From the NCBI RefSeq assembly GCF_020144925.1, contig NZ_NSLC01000010.1, forward strand, positions 90,482-154,481: a DNA stretch of 64,000 nt, read 5' to 3'. The notes under the pieces are model-generated. The model worked only from the letters and a program-made list of their open reading frames with translations. It did no database searches and was not told the origin of the DNA. Of this stretch, positions 1 through 12,225 are shown piece by piece. The position numbers and the translations under genes are program-made. The stretch comes from Afifella sp. IM 167 (GTDB taxonomy: Bacteria; Pseudomonadota; Alphaproteobacteria; Rhizobiales; Afifellaceae). Every line of letters starts with the position of its first letter. Position 1 is the first letter of the stretch.

Positions 1-703
1 CGGCCGCCTCCGCCTGCGAGCCGGAAAGGCCGGGCGGCCGGAAGTCCGGTTTCGGCTCTCCCGTCACCGGCCGGCGCGGCAGCCACACTTCTTCCAGAAC
101 GCCCTGCTTGACGAGCCCGTCGACCACGCCCGGCGAGACGCCGGCCTGGCCGGCAAGGCCGCTCTTCGACCAGGCGAGCCCGTCGCCGGCAAGTTCCAGC
201 ACCCGCCCGCGGGCAGGCGTCATCCGTTCCGGCACAGTCCCGGTGACCCGAAAGGCCTGAACCGGCTTTTCCGGCTCCAGCGCCGCCGGCACGCGCAGGA
301 CCATGCGCAGGACCATGCCCGGCGGCGAAAGGGTGTAATCGGCGATGAAGTCGATGAGCCTCAAAAGCGCCGCCGGCAGCGGTGCCGCGCCCAGCACCTC
401 GCCGACCGGCTTCAGCCGGGAGCGGGCGACCGGCTTCTTTTCGCCGGCGTCTTCCTTCTCGGGCCAGACGACACCGAGCACGTTGCGCGCCCCAAGAGGC
501 ACGACGACGACACTCCCCGCACAAAGCGGCCGGTCGGCGAGATAGGTGTAGGCCCGCTCCAGCGCATAGGGCAGGAGAACGCTCACCTCGTGCTCGTCGT
601 TTGGAAGAAGTTCCTGCTGGGCCACGGGGATTGAATGCTCCGGCGCCGGATCGACCGGCAGATAGGGAATCGCGCGCGAGACTAGCCGCTCGCGCGCCGG
701 CAT
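1..703 (-). CDS. priA: Primosomal protein N' (PriA helicase), N-terminal part only
   Basis: PriA is the 3'-5' helicase that reloads the replisome at stalled forks. The gene runs off the left edge, so only about 234 N-terminal residues are present. The minus-strand frame is open from an ATG at 703 to position 1. It holds the 3' DNA-binding domain (VPLGARNVLGVVW, then FIADYTLSPPGMVLRMVL), a winged-helix stretch, and the beginning of the helicase core (LSGSQAEAA at the edge). GTG codons downstream, for example before SVLLPYALERAY, are alternative starts. It is divergent from the exchanger gene to its right. The helicase motifs and zinc cysteines lie outside the window. Confidence 0.85.
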   Translation of the reverse strand, partial: MPARERLVSRAIPYLPVDPAPEHSIPVAQQELLPNDEHEVSVLLPYALERAYTYLADRPLCAGSVVVVPLGARNVLGVVWPEKEDAGEKKPVARSRLKPVGEVLGAAPLPAALLRLIDFIADYTLSPPGMVLRMVLRVPAALEPEKPVQAFRVTGTVPERMTPARGRVLELAGDGLAWSKSGLAGQAGVSPGVVDGLVKQGVLEEVWLPRRPVTGEPKPDFRPPGLSGSQAEAA

Positions 704-820
704 ACCAAGCGGCGGCGCGCTCAAGAAATCTGTCGCCCGGGCCAATGCCAGGTTGAACGGAAAGCCTCGCGAAGGCCGGGGAACACTTGGCGAAGTGCCG
801 GGTTGCCTTCCGACATCGAC

Positions 821-1846
<1,026 letters not shown>

Positions 1847-1961
1847 GGCCCCCTTGCGCGCGAAGCCCGTCATGCCTTCATTCCGGCCAGCGAACGCTCT
1901 AGACAGGGCAACGAGTTAAAAGCACGCCGGCACCGGCCGGCCACAGGAAAAGGCAGAAGCC

Positions 1962-2618
1962 ATGAAATTCTTCGTCGACACCGCCGATGTAGCCGAGATC
2001 GGGGAGCTTGCCGCCGCGGGCCTTCTCGACGGCGTCACCACCAATCCTTCCCTCATCATGAAGTCGGGGCGCGGAATCCTGGAGGTGATCGCGGAGATCT
2101 GCGAGATCATCGACGGGCCGGTCTCCGCCGAGGTGGCGGCGACGGATTACGACACCATGCTGAAGGAAGGCCACAAGCTCGCTGAAATCGCCGAGAACGT
2201 GGCGATCAAGGTGCCGCTCACCTGGGACGGGCTGAAGGCCTGCCGCACCTTCGCCGACGAGGGCCGCATGGTGAACGTCACGCTCTGCTTCACGGCGAAC
2301 CAGGCGCTGCTGGCGGCCAAGGCCGGCGCGACCTTCATCTCGCCCTTCATTGGCCGGCTCGACGATATCGGCCTCAACGGCATGGATCTGATCGAGGAGA
2401 TCCGCCAGATCTACGACAACTATCCGATGCTCGAGACGGAGATCCTCGCCGCCTCCATCCGCACACCGAACCATGTGAAGGAAGCCGCCCTCGCCGGCGC
2501 CGACGTGGTCACCGTGCCGCCTTCGGTGCTGAAGGGCATCATCGACCATCCGCTGACGGATAAGGGCCTTTCGGCCTTCCTGGCAGACTGGAAGAAGACC
2601 GGCCAGTCGATCCTCTGA
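1962..2618 (+). CDS. fsa: Fructose-6-phosphate aldolase / transaldolase-like protein
   Basis: Small single-domain transaldolase of the TalC/MipB/Fsa group, 218 residues, the usual length. It starts [13 protein letters not shown] and has the family signature [10 protein letters not shown] near residues 23-32. The Schiff-base lysine is K83 in [11 protein letters not shown]. Members either cleave fructose 6-phosphate or act as transaldolase in the pentose phosphate pathway; the sequence alone does not decide which. It follows the exchanger by about 115 bases and precedes xerC by about 60 bases on the same strand, an arrangement (priA, fsa, xerC close together) often seen in Rhizobiales. Confidence 0.9.
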   Translation: MKFFVDTADVAEIGELAAAGLLDGVTTNPSLIMKSGRGILEVIAEICEIIDGPVSAEVAATDYDTMLKEGHKLAEIAENVAIKVPLTWDGLKACRTFADEGRMVNVTLCFTANQALLAAKAGATFISPFIGRLDDIGLNGMDLIEEIRQIYDNYPMLETEILAASIRTPNHVKEAALAGADVVTVPPSVLKGIIDHPLTDKGLSAFLADWKKTGQSIL

Positions 2619-2677
2619 GCGGTGGGGCGGGATGGCCCTTGAGGCTTGCTTAACCATGGCGGCGCATCCTCTCTGAC

Positions 2678-3637
<960 letters not shown>

Positions 3638-3783
3638 GACGCCGAAGCTGCGATCACACTTGCGTCATGGCGCGCAAATGGGCGCCCCCTCACCTTCCCC
3701 TTCGTCAGGTGCGGCCCTATCCTCCAGGATAGCGGCGGAGTTTAGCGCTCCGTCCTGCGGAGAGAGACCGAGAGGAGACAGCC

Positions 3784-4029
3784 ATGCGGAAGATTGTTGT
3801 CGGCCTGGCCGGGATTTCGGCGGCCCTTTTCCTGACCGGCGCGGCGAGCGCCGGATGCGCCTTTCACAACCAGCAGGTCATGGCCTCGGCGGCCCCGGTA
3901 AAGGAAACCGTCGCCATGTCGACCCATGACGAGGCGACGCCGGCGACCCGTCCGGCGGAGGAAAAGACCGCTGCGGCGGAAAAAACCTGCATCGGAAAAG
4001 ATTCTTGCCCTGAGGCGGGAACCAAGTAG
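3784..4029 (+). CDS. Small secreted hypothetical protein, 81 aa
   Basis: Unrecognised 81-residue protein. It has a clean Sec signal peptide (MRKIVVGLAGISAALFLTG, cleavage probably after AASA), leaving a mature peptide of about 59 residues that starts GCAFHNQQVMAS. The middle is Thr/Ala/Glu-rich and low in complexity; the tail has CIGKDSC, so three cysteines in all could form a disulfide or bind metal. A purine-rich SD (gagaggagaca) lies just before the ATG. A strong terminator follows 60 bases downstream, so the gene is a single transcription unit. Likely periplasmic; no function is assigned. Confidence 0.7.
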   Translation: MRKIVVGLAGISAALFLTGAASAGCAFHNQQVMASAAPVKETVAMSTHDEATPATRPAEEKTAAAEKTCIGKDSCPEAGTK

Positions 4030-4089
4030 CGACTGGCCCGTTATCGGCATACTCCAGTCTAGGTTGCCAAGGGCAATCTGAAAAATTTA

Positions 4090-4115
4090 CGCCGGCCTCA
4101 GGCCGGCGTTTTTTT
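4090..4115 (+). terminator. Rho-independent terminator
   Basis: GC-only hairpin (CGCCGGCC, loop TCA, GGCCGGCG; 4090-4108) followed directly by seven T. It closes the transcript of the small secreted protein gene that ends at 4029. Confidence 0.9.
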
Positions 4116-4274
4116 ATGTCCGACAGCAAGATAGGCTGGTCCGGCCGGCCGCCGGCGCTTGGGTACCCGCGCCGCCCGCGCGCTTTGGGGCGTGCTTATC
4201 CGGCTCAGAATTGTGCTACGTTTCTTCCATTCGCCCTCCGTGACCGGGGAGGGAAAGAAAAACAAGGAGAGACC

Positions 4275-4721
4275 ATGCTTCGTTTTGGGGATGCATCGCG
4301 CCTGACGGCATATGGGGTATTCGCCGGGCTAGTGCTTTTCGCCACGCCCGCACTGGCCATCGACTTCGGCGACGATGCGAGCAGATGGTCGAAGGACGGG
4401 GAATGCGACGACCCCCGCTTTTCCGGCCCTGGCATGACGGCAACGCCGCTCTTGAACGACGACATCCTTCACGATGCCACCGACTGCAAGCAGGCCTACG
4501 ATGCCGGCCGCATCGTCTTCGGCAAGGAGGAGCCCAAGCCTCAGAACCAGCGGGTCGATTTCGGTGACGACGACGGCCGCTGGTCGAAAGACGGCGAATG
4601 CGACGACCCGCGCTTCGAAGGCCCGGGCATGACGGATACGCCGCTCCTCGACGCCGACATCCGCCACGACGCCACCGATTGCCGGCAGGCCTACGAGGCC
4701 GGACGCCTGAACCTGCGCTAG
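4275..4721 (+). CDS. Exported protein with two tandem W-SKDGECDDPRF repeats
   Basis: 148-residue exported protein. The ATG at 4275 was chosen over an upstream start in the long open frame because AAGGAGA lies 5-11 bases before it and a signal peptide follows at once (cleavage after ATPALA). The mature part is two near-identical copies of a roughly 48-residue unit: DFGDDASRWSKDGECDDPRF, GPGMTATPLL, DDILHDATDCKQAYDAGRI. Each copy has two cysteines, one Trp and eight to ten acidic residues. The Cys pair may form a disulfide, and the Asp-rich GECDDPRF loop could bind a cation; both are inference. I know similar units as uncharacterised repeats in alphaproteobacteria. A terminator follows. Confidence 0.75.
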   Translation: MLRFGDASRLTAYGVFAGLVLFATPALAIDFGDDASRWSKDGECDDPRFSGPGMTATPLLNDDILHDATDCKQAYDAGRIVFGKEEPKPQNQRVDFGDDDGRWSKDGECDDPRFEGPGMTDTPLLDADIRHDATDCRQAYEAGRLNLR

Positions 4722-4744
4722 CGCGCTCACCGCTTCAGAAATAA

Positions 4745-4774
4745 AGAGCGCCGGAAGCCTCCGGCGCTCTTTTT
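4745..4774 (+). terminator. Rho-independent terminator
   Basis: An 11-bp stem (AGAGCGCCGGA / TCCGGCGCTCT) with an AGCC loop, then a run of T. It ends the transcript of the repeat protein and separates it from the converging lpdA gene, whose stop lies 22 bases further on. Confidence 0.9.
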
Positions 4775-4796
4775 CGTTCCGGCCAGCGCTCCGGGC

Positions 4797-6200
<1,404 letters not shown>

Positions 6201-6264
6201 GTCGGCTCGTTATCTCCGTCTGTTTTTCGTTTGCGTGCGAAAGGTAGTCATTAGCGGCGGGCGA

Positions 6265-6876
6265 TCAACGCTCGGCAAAGGCAAGCCTCAGCCCGAAGCC
6301 GGCGAAGGCAAGCGCCGTCGCCCGGCGCATCCAGGCCATCGCTCGCGCGCTCTCGATCACCTTCTGGCGCACCAGCGCGGCGAAGACGCCATAGAAGACG
6401 AAGACGACGAAGGTCATCGCCATGAAGACGCCGGAGAGCGCCAGGAGCTGGAGGCTGGTGCCGCCCTCGGCCGGCACGAATTGCGGCAGGAAGGCGACGA
6501 AGAAGATCGACAGCTTCGGATTGAGAAAGTTGATGAGGATGCCGGTGCGCACGATCTCGCGCGCCTTGCGCTCGGCCCGCGCTGCCGGCGTCAGCGCCAG
6601 CGGCCCGGCATTCCGCAGCGTCGTCACCGCGAGATAGAGGAGATAGGCGACGCCGAGATATTTGAGCGCCGCAAAGAGCGTGGCGCTCGCATGCAGGAGC
6701 GCCGCGAGCCCGAGGATCGAAGCGGCGAGATGCGGCACGATGCCGAGCGTGCAGGCAAACGCCGCGATGAGGCCGGCACGCCGCCCGCCCGTCAGTCCCG
6801 CCGCGATGGTGTAGACGACGCCCGTCCCGGGAACGAGGACGATGAGGAGGCTCGTCAGCAGGAATTCGATGCTCAT
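6265..6876 (-). CDS. LysE/RhtB-family amino acid exporter
   Basis: Inner-membrane exporter of about 203 residues, the family's usual size. The start at 6876 (MSIEFLLTSLLIVLVPGTG) is chosen because the family begins with this helix and the conserved PGP/PGTG motif; the longer frame upstream is not homologous. About six hydrophobic helices are visible, with the family motif FLNPKLSIFFVAFLPQFV in the middle. LysE/RhtB proteins export amino acids or homoserine lactones; the substrate cannot be predicted. It sits between lpdA and a MAPEG gene on the same strand, 47 bases downstream of the latter. Confidence 0.85.
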   Translation of the reverse strand: MSIEFLLTSLLIVLVPGTGVVYTIAAGLTGGRRAGLIAAFACTLGIVPHLAASILGLAALLHASATLFAALKYLGVAYLLYLAVTTLRNAGPLALTPAARAERKAREIVRTGILINFLNPKLSIFFVAFLPQFVPAEGGTSLQLLALSGVFMAMTFVVFVFYGVFAALVRQKVIESARAMAWMRRATALAFAGFGLRLAFAER

Positions 6877-6923
6877 TGCGGCTCCCGTCTCTTCACCCGG
6901 CCAGCCCGCGCCCGCCACGCAGC

Positions 6924-7331
6924 CTATGTGAGCAGCGCCCAGGCCATCAGGAGGAGGCCGCCCGTCGCGATCGCCCAGACGATACTCCTGATATAGGGAA
7001 TCCCGGCAAGATAAAGCGGCAGATAAAGGACGCGGCCCCAGAACCACAGATGCGCGCCGACGGCGCCGAGACCGCCGGTCTGGCCGGTGACGGCAAGCGC
7101 CACGGCAAGGCCGACGAAGGCGGCGTAGGTTTCCAGGAAATTCTTCAGCGCACGCGCCGAGCGCCCGGCCATCAGGCCGTCGGCCTTCGGCCCGCCGTCG
7201 CGGGCGCTGGCGTTCCATTCCAGCCCCGTCTCGCGCGTCATCGTCCCGGACTGGACGAGGATGTGCACGACGAGAAGGACGACGCTCCAGCCGAGAAGCA
7301 CGAGCTCGGTGGAAAGGGGGGCCGATTCCAT
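6924..7331 (-). CDS. MAPEG-family membrane protein
   Basis: 135-residue integral membrane protein with four hydrophobic helices, matching the MAPEG family (membrane-associated proteins in eicosanoid and glutathione metabolism). Typical features are ARALKNFLETYAAFVGLAVA after helix 1 and ARVLYLPLYLAGIPYIRS-like sequence (here GRVLYLPLYLAGIPYIRS) before the last helix. Bacterial members mostly lack a known substrate; some have glutathione transferase or peroxidase activity. The gene is 16 bases downstream of sucB and co-oriented, so it is probably in the same transcript, but no functional tie to the TCA cycle is known. Confidence 0.85.
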   Translation of the reverse strand: MESAPLSTELVLLGWSVVLLVVHILVQSGTMTRETGLEWNASARDGGPKADGLMAGRSARALKNFLETYAAFVGLAVALAVTGQTGGLGAVGAHLWFWGRVLYLPLYLAGIPYIRSIVWAIATGGLLLMAWALLT

Positions 7332-7347
7332 CGGTTTCGTTCCCCTC

Positions 7348-8955
7348 CTAGAGGTCGAGGACGAGCCGCTGCGGATCCTCGATCGCTTCCTTGATGCGCA
7401 AGAGGAAGGTCACCGCCTCCTGCCCGTCGACGATCCGGTGGTCGTAGGAAAGCGCCAGATACATCATCGGGCGGATGACGATCTGGCCGTTCTTCACCAC
7501 CGGCCGCTCCTCAATGCGGTGCATGCCGAGGATGCCCGATTGCGGGGCGTTGAGGATCGGCGTCGACATCAGCGAGCCGTAGACACCGCCATTGGAGATG
7601 GTGAAGGTGCCGCCCTGCATGTCGTCGAGCGTCAGCGCGCCGTCGCGGGCCCGCTTGCCGAGCTCGTTGATCTTCTTTTCGATGTCGGCGATCGACATGT
7701 CCTGCGCGTCGCGCACGACGGGCACGACCAGGCCCTTGTCGGTGCCGACGGCGACGCCGACATGGTAATAGTTCTTGTAGACGAGCTCGTTGCCGTCGAC
7801 CTCGGCATTCACCGCCGGGATCTCCTTCAGCGCGTGCACCGCCGCCTTGACGAAGAAGCCCATGAAGCCGAGCCGCACCCCGTGCTTCTTCTCGAAGAGG
7901 TCGCGGTAGCTCTTCCTCAGTTCCATCACCGCGCCCATGTCGACGTCGTTGAACGTCGTCAGCATGGCGGCGGTGTCCTGCGCCTCCTTCAGGCGCCGGG
8001 CGATGGTCTGGCGCAGGCGGGTCATCTTCACCCGCACTTCGCGGCCCCCATCCTCTTCCGGCGATGGCGCGCGGGGCGCGGAGGGCTTGGCCTCTTCGCT
8101 CTTCCTGCCGCCGCCCTCAAGGGCCTTCAGGACGTCTTCCTTCAGGACCTGGCCTTCCTTGCCGGAGCCGTCGATATCGGCATCCGCAAGGCTCTTTTCC
8201 TTCATCATCTTGGCGGCGGAGGGCGCCGGCGGGCGCTTGTCGCCGGAAGGCTCTTCGGTCTTGGCTTCGTCCTTTGCGGGAGCGGCCTTGGCCGGCGCGT
8301 CTTCGCCTTTCGCCTCGCCCGCTTTCGCGCCATCGGCTTTGGCGCCGACGCGGATGCGGCCGAGCACCTCGCCCACCTGCACCGTCTCGCCCTGCTTCTT
8401 CAGGATCTCGACGAGCACGCCCTTGGCCTGCGAAGGGATTTCCTGCGCCGCCTTGTCGGTCTCCAGCTCCACCAGCGCTTCGTCCATGGCGACTTCCTCG
8501 CCCTCGGACTTGAACCATTCGCCGACATCGGCCTCCGTCACCGACTCGCCGGCGGCCGGAACGACGATATCGACGAGCTCGCCGCCTTCATCGCCGCTAT
8601 CGGACTTGTCCGCCTTCGCCTTGCCGTCGCTCTTCGCCGGTTCGGCCTTTTCGCTTTTCTTGGCCTCGGCGGGTTTGGAAGCCGGCTTTGCCGCGGCCTT
8701 GCCGCCGCCCTCGCCGCCCCCCTCGCCAATTGAGCCGAGGAGCGCGCCGACACCCACGGTCTCGCCTTCCTTCACGACGATCGACGCCAGCTCTCCATCC
8801 GCCGGCGCCGGCACCTCGAGCGTGACCTTGTCGGTCTCCAGCTCCACCAGCGGCTCGTCGCGGCTGACGCTCTCGCCTTCCTTCTTGAACCACTGGCCGA
8901 CGGTCGCCTCGGTGACCGATTCCCCCAGCGTCGGAACCTTGATGTCGGTTGTCAT
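7348..8955 (-). CDS. sucB: Dihydrolipoyllysine succinyltransferase, E2 of 2-oxoglutarate dehydrogenase, two lipoyl domains
   Basis: E2 core of the 2-oxoglutarate dehydrogenase complex: it takes the succinyl group from SucA and passes it to CoA. It has 535 residues, longer than the roughly 400-residue one-lipoyl form, because there are two lipoyl domains (residues 3-77 and 127-205) with modifiable lysines K43 and K168 (both in ELETDK). Lys/Ala/Glu-rich linkers separate them. A peripheral subunit-binding domain ([24 protein letters not shown] region, with some changes) precedes the catalytic domain, whose active site H506-xxx-D510 is in [10 protein letters not shown]. It follows sucA by about 50 bases. 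LpdA (E3) is encoded three genes downstream. Confidence 0.95.
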   Translation of the reverse strand: MTTDIKVPTLGESVTEATVGQWFKKEGESVSRDEPLVELETDKVTLEVPAPADGELASIVVKEGETVGVGALLGSIGEGGGEGGGKAAAKPASKPAEAKKSEKAEPAKSDGKAKADKSDSGDEGGELVDIVVPAAGESVTEADVGEWFKSEGEEVAMDEALVELETDKAAQEIPSQAKGVLVEILKKQGETVQVGEVLGRIRVGAKADGAKAGEAKGEDAPAKAAPAKDEAKTEEPSGDKRPPAPSAAKMMKEKSLADADIDGSGKEGQVLKEDVLKALEGGGRKSEEAKPSAPRAPSPEEDGGREVRVKMTRLRQTIARRLKEAQDTAAMLTTFNDVDMGAVMELRKSYRDLFEKKHGVRLGFMGFFVKAAVHALKEIPAVNAEVDGNELVYKNYYHVGVAVGTDKGLVVPVVRDAQDMSIADIEKKINELGKRARDGALTLDDMQGGTFTISNGGVYGSLMSTPILNAPQSGILGMHRIEERPVVKNGQIVIRPMMYLALSYDHRIVDGQEAVTFLLRIKEAIEDPQRLVLDL

Positions 8956-9007
8956 GAAATGTCCCGCTCGATCGGCGCCGTGACGGCGCCCCTTCTATTG
9001 AATGTTG

Positions 9008-11992
9008 TCAGTCGCCGAGCGCCCCTTCCAGGAAGGCGGCCCGCTGCTCCAGATGCCGGGACATGAGGCCCGTCGCCGTTGCGGCGGAAGGTTGCCGGCC
9101 CGCATAGCGCGGCTTCTTCTGGCTCGACCCGATCGTATGCAGGATCTTCGTCAGCCGCGGCTTCACGAAGGTCCATCCACCCATGTTCTTCGGCTCTTCC
9201 TGGCACCAGACCAGTTCGGCCCCTTCGAAGCGCTGCAGCTGCTTGGTCAGCGCCGTCATCGGGAAGGGATAGAACTGCTCCAGCCGCAGGAGATAGATGT
9301 CGTCGATGCCGCGCTCGGCGCGTTCCTCGAACAGGTCGTAATAGACCTTGCCGGCCGAGACGACCACCCGGCGGATTTCCTTGTCGGGCTTCAGCGTCGG
9401 CCCATCGCCGTTGCGCACCGCATTCCCCGCATCCGCATCGTCGAAGAGAATCCGGTGGAAGGAGGAATCCTGGTCGAATTCGGAAAGCTTCGACACCGCC
9501 ATCTTGTGCCTGAGGAGGCTCTTCGGCGTCATCAGGATCAAGGGCTTGCGGAAGTTGCGGTGCAGTTGACGGCGCAGGATATGGTAGTAATTGGCCGGCG
9601 TCGTGCAGTTGGCCACCTGCATGTTGTCTTCCGCGCACATCTGCAGGAAGCGCTCCAGCCGGGCGGAGGAATGCTCCGGCCCCTGGCCCTCATAGCCGTG
9701 CGGCAACAGGCAGACGAGGCCGGACATGCGCAGCCACTTGCGCTCGCCCGATGAGACGAACTGGTCGAAGATGACCTGCGCGCCGTTGGCGAAGTCGCCG
9801 AACTGCGCCTCCCAGAGGGTCAGACCTTTCGGCTCGGCAAGCGAGTAGCCGTATTCGAAGCCGAGCACCGCCTCTTCGGAGAGCATCGAATTGACGACCT
9901 CGAAATGCTCCTGCTCCATGCCGAGATTGTTGAGCGGCGTGTAGCGCTCCTCGGTCTCCTGATCGTAGAGCACCGTGTGGCGCTGCGAGAAGGTCCCGCG
10001 CTCCACGTCCTGGCCGGAAAGGCGCACCTTGTGGCCTTCCGAGAGGAGGGTGCCGAAGGCGAGCGCTTCGCCCATCGCCCAGTCGATTCCCTCGCCCGTC
10101 TCCAGCATCTGGCGGCGGTTGTCGAGGAAGCGGCGGATGGTGCGGTGAAGCTTGAAATCCTCCGGCGCCGTCGTGAGCGCGGCCCCGATCTGCTTCAGCC
10201 GGTCGAGGCGCATGCCGGTACGACCGACCCGGCGCTCGTCCGTCGCCTTGGCGGTCGTCAGCCCCGACCAGGCGCCGTCGAGCCAGTCGGCCTTGTTCGG
10301 GCGATAGGCCTGGCCGACCTCGAACTCCTCGTCGAGCTGGGCGCGCCATTCGGCTTTGCGCTCCTCGATCTGCTCCTCGCTGACGAGCCCCTCCTCGACC
10401 AGCTTCTTGCCGTAGATCGACAGGGTCGTCGGGTGCTTGCGGATCTCCCGGTACATGAGCGGCTGGGTGAAGCTCGGCTCGTCGCCCTCGTTGTGGCCGA
10501 AGCGCCGGTAGCAGAACATGTCGATGACGACCGGCTTCTTGAAGCGCTGGCGAAACTCCGTCGCCACCTTCGCCGCGAAGACCACCGCTTCCGGATCGTC
10601 GCCGTTCACATGGAAGATCGGCGCCTCGATCATCTTGGCGACGTCGGAGGGATACGGCGAGGAGCGCGAAAAGCGCGGATTGGTGGTGAAGCCGATCTGG
10701 TTGTTGATGATGAAGTGGATGGAGCCGCCCGTGCGGTGCCCGCGAAGGCCGGAAAGGCCGAAGCATTCGGCGACGACGCCCTGGCCGGCGAAGGCCGCGT
10801 CGCCATGCAGCAGCAGCGGCAGCACGGAGGTGCGCTCGCGCACGCCTTCCGAATTCACGTCTTCCCAATGGTCCTGCTTGGCGCGCGACTTGCCGAGCAC
10901 GACGGGATCGACGATCTCCAGATGCGAGGGGTTCGCCGTCAGCGACAGATGGACGTTGTTGCCGTCGAAGGCGCGGTCGGAAGAGGCGCCGAGATGATAT
11001 TTGACGTCGCCGGTGCCTTCCACGTCGTCCGGCTGCGCCGAGCCGCCCTTGAATTCATGGAAGATGACGTGAAGCGGCTTGCCCATGACGAGGCCGAGCA
11101 CGTTGAGGCGGCCGCGATGGGCCATGCCGAGGGCGATTTCCCGGAGGCCAAGGGCGCCACCGCGCTTGATGATCTGTTCGAGCGCCGGGATCAGCGCTTC
11201 CGAGCCGTCGAGGCCGAAGCGCTTGGTGCCGGTATATTTGAGGTCGAGGAACTTCTCGAAGCCTTCCGCCTCGATCAGCTTGTTGAGGATCGCCTTCTTG
11301 CCCTCATTGGTGAAGGTGATCTCCTTGTCCGGCCCCTCGATGCGCTCCTGGATCCAGCCCTTCTCGTCCGGCTCGGAAATATGCATGAACTCCACGCCGA
11401 GGGTGGAGCAGTAGGTGCGCCGGAGGATTTCCAGCATCTCGGGGATGGTGCCAAATTCCAGGCCGAGCACATGGTCGAGGAAGATCGGACGCTCGTAATC
11501 GGCCTCCGAGAAACCGTACGACGAAGGATGCAGCTCCTCGTGGTCGCGCCGCGCCGCGATGCCGAGCGGATCGAGATTGGCGTGCAGATGCCCGCGCATG
11601 CGATAGGCGCGGATCATCATCAGGGCGCGCACGGAATCGCGCGTCGCCTGCAGCACTTCCGGCTCGGAGAGGTCCACGCCGGCGCCCTGCGCCTTGCCGC
11701 GCACCTTCGTCTCGATATGGCGCTCGACGCTCTGCCAGTTGCCGTCGAGGGCGGAGACGAGCTCGCCGTTGGCGACGATCGGCCAGTCGCTGCGCTGCCA
11801 GGGCGCGCCGCGCGCCTCGGCCATCACATCGGCCTTGTCATCCTTCAGCTGACGGAAGAAATCCTGCCAGCCGGCGCCAAGCGAGGACGGATTTTCCTGA
11901 TAGCGCGCATAGAGCTGCTCCAGATATTCCGCGTTGCCGCCATAAAGGAAGGAAGATTGCCTGAGGGCCTCGTTAGAGACTTGCCGTGCCAT
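9008..11992 (-). CDS. sucA: 2-oxoglutarate dehydrogenase E1 component
   Basis: Thiamine-diphosphate-dependent E1 subunit that decarboxylates 2-oxoglutarate; 994 residues, normal size. The N-terminus FLYGGNAEYLEQLYARYQENP is the E1o segment that docks on E2. The TPP fold shows GMAHRGRLNVLGLVMGKP and, further on, GDAAFAGQGVVAE with the Mg-binding stretch IHFIINNQIGFTTNP. The C-terminal transketolase-like part has GYEGQGPEHSSARLERFLQ. An SD (GAGG) sits five bases before the ATG. The gap of 233 bases to sucD upstream is the largest inside the block and may hold a promoter. Confidence 0.97.
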   Translation of the reverse strand: MARQVSNEALRQSSFLYGGNAEYLEQLYARYQENPSSLGAGWQDFFRQLKDDKADVMAEARGAPWQRSDWPIVANGELVSALDGNWQSVERHIETKVRGKAQGAGVDLSEPEVLQATRDSVRALMMIRAYRMRGHLHANLDPLGIAARRDHEELHPSSYGFSEADYERPIFLDHVLGLEFGTIPEMLEILRRTYCSTLGVEFMHISEPDEKGWIQERIEGPDKEITFTNEGKKAILNKLIEAEGFEKFLDLKYTGTKRFGLDGSEALIPALEQIIKRGGALGLREIALGMAHRGRLNVLGLVMGKPLHVIFHEFKGGSAQPDDVEGTGDVKYHLGASSDRAFDGNNVHLSLTANPSHLEIVDPVVLGKSRAKQDHWEDVNSEGVRERTSVLPLLLHGDAAFAGQGVVAECFGLSGLRGHRTGGSIHFIINNQIGFTTNPRFSRSSPYPSDVAKMIEAPIFHVNGDDPEAVVFAAKVATEFRQRFKKPVVIDMFCYRRFGHNEGDEPSFTQPLMYREIRKHPTTLSIYGKKLVEEGLVSEEQIEERKAEWRAQLDEEFEVGQAYRPNKADWLDGAWSGLTTAKATDERRVGRTGMRLDRLKQIGAALTTAPEDFKLHRTIRRFLDNRRQMLETGEGIDWAMGEALAFGTLLSEGHKVRLSGQDVERGTFSQRHTVLYDQETEERYTPLNNLGMEQEHFEVVNSMLSEEAVLGFEYGYSLAEPKGLTLWEAQFGDFANGAQVIFDQFVSSGERKWLRMSGLVCLLPHGYEGQGPEHSSARLERFLQMCAEDNMQVANCTTPANYYHILRRQLHRNFRKPLILMTPKSLLRHKMAVSKLSEFDQDSSFHRILFDDADAGNAVRNGDGPTLKPDKEIRRVVVSAGKVYYDLFEERAERGIDDIYLLRLEQFYPFPMTALTKQLQRFEGAELVWCQEEPKNMGGWTFVKPRLTKILHTIGSSQKKPRYAGRQPSAATATGLMSRHLEQRAAFLEGALGD

Positions 11993-11999
11993 TGTGCCT

Positions 12000-12020
12000 C
12001 GCGGGCTTCGCCTGCCCGCG
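12000..12020 (-). promoter_or_regulatory. Hairpin in the sucA leader
   Basis: A perfect 7-bp stem (CGCGGGC / GCCCGCG, 7-base loop) sits just upstream of the sucA SD on the minus strand. It could affect ribosome access or mRNA stability. There is no T run, so it is not a terminator. In GC-rich DNA such hairpins also arise by chance. Confidence 0.25.
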
Positions 12021-12225
12021 CCTTTCCCGGTTCGCCCGCCGCTCCCCTGCCGCGACGGCGTGCCGCAATGCTACTGCCCCGTTTGCAAACGCGGAGTTAG
12101 TGCAATTGCTGCCCGTCGCCAACCGAGAATCGCTCTAGCGAGCCGGAAATTGTGCCGCCGGCCGGTTCGGCAGGCGGCTTGCTCGGGCAATGGTCAAGAA
12201 GGTGCAAACGCCCCCGGTCCGCCAT

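Noticed and set aside
9905..12100. Long plus-strand open frame (731 codons) opposite sucA
   Set aside because: It is the antisense shadow of sucA, a well-conserved gene. High GC leaves long antisense frames; the composition is Arg/Ala/Glu-rich and no family is recognisable.
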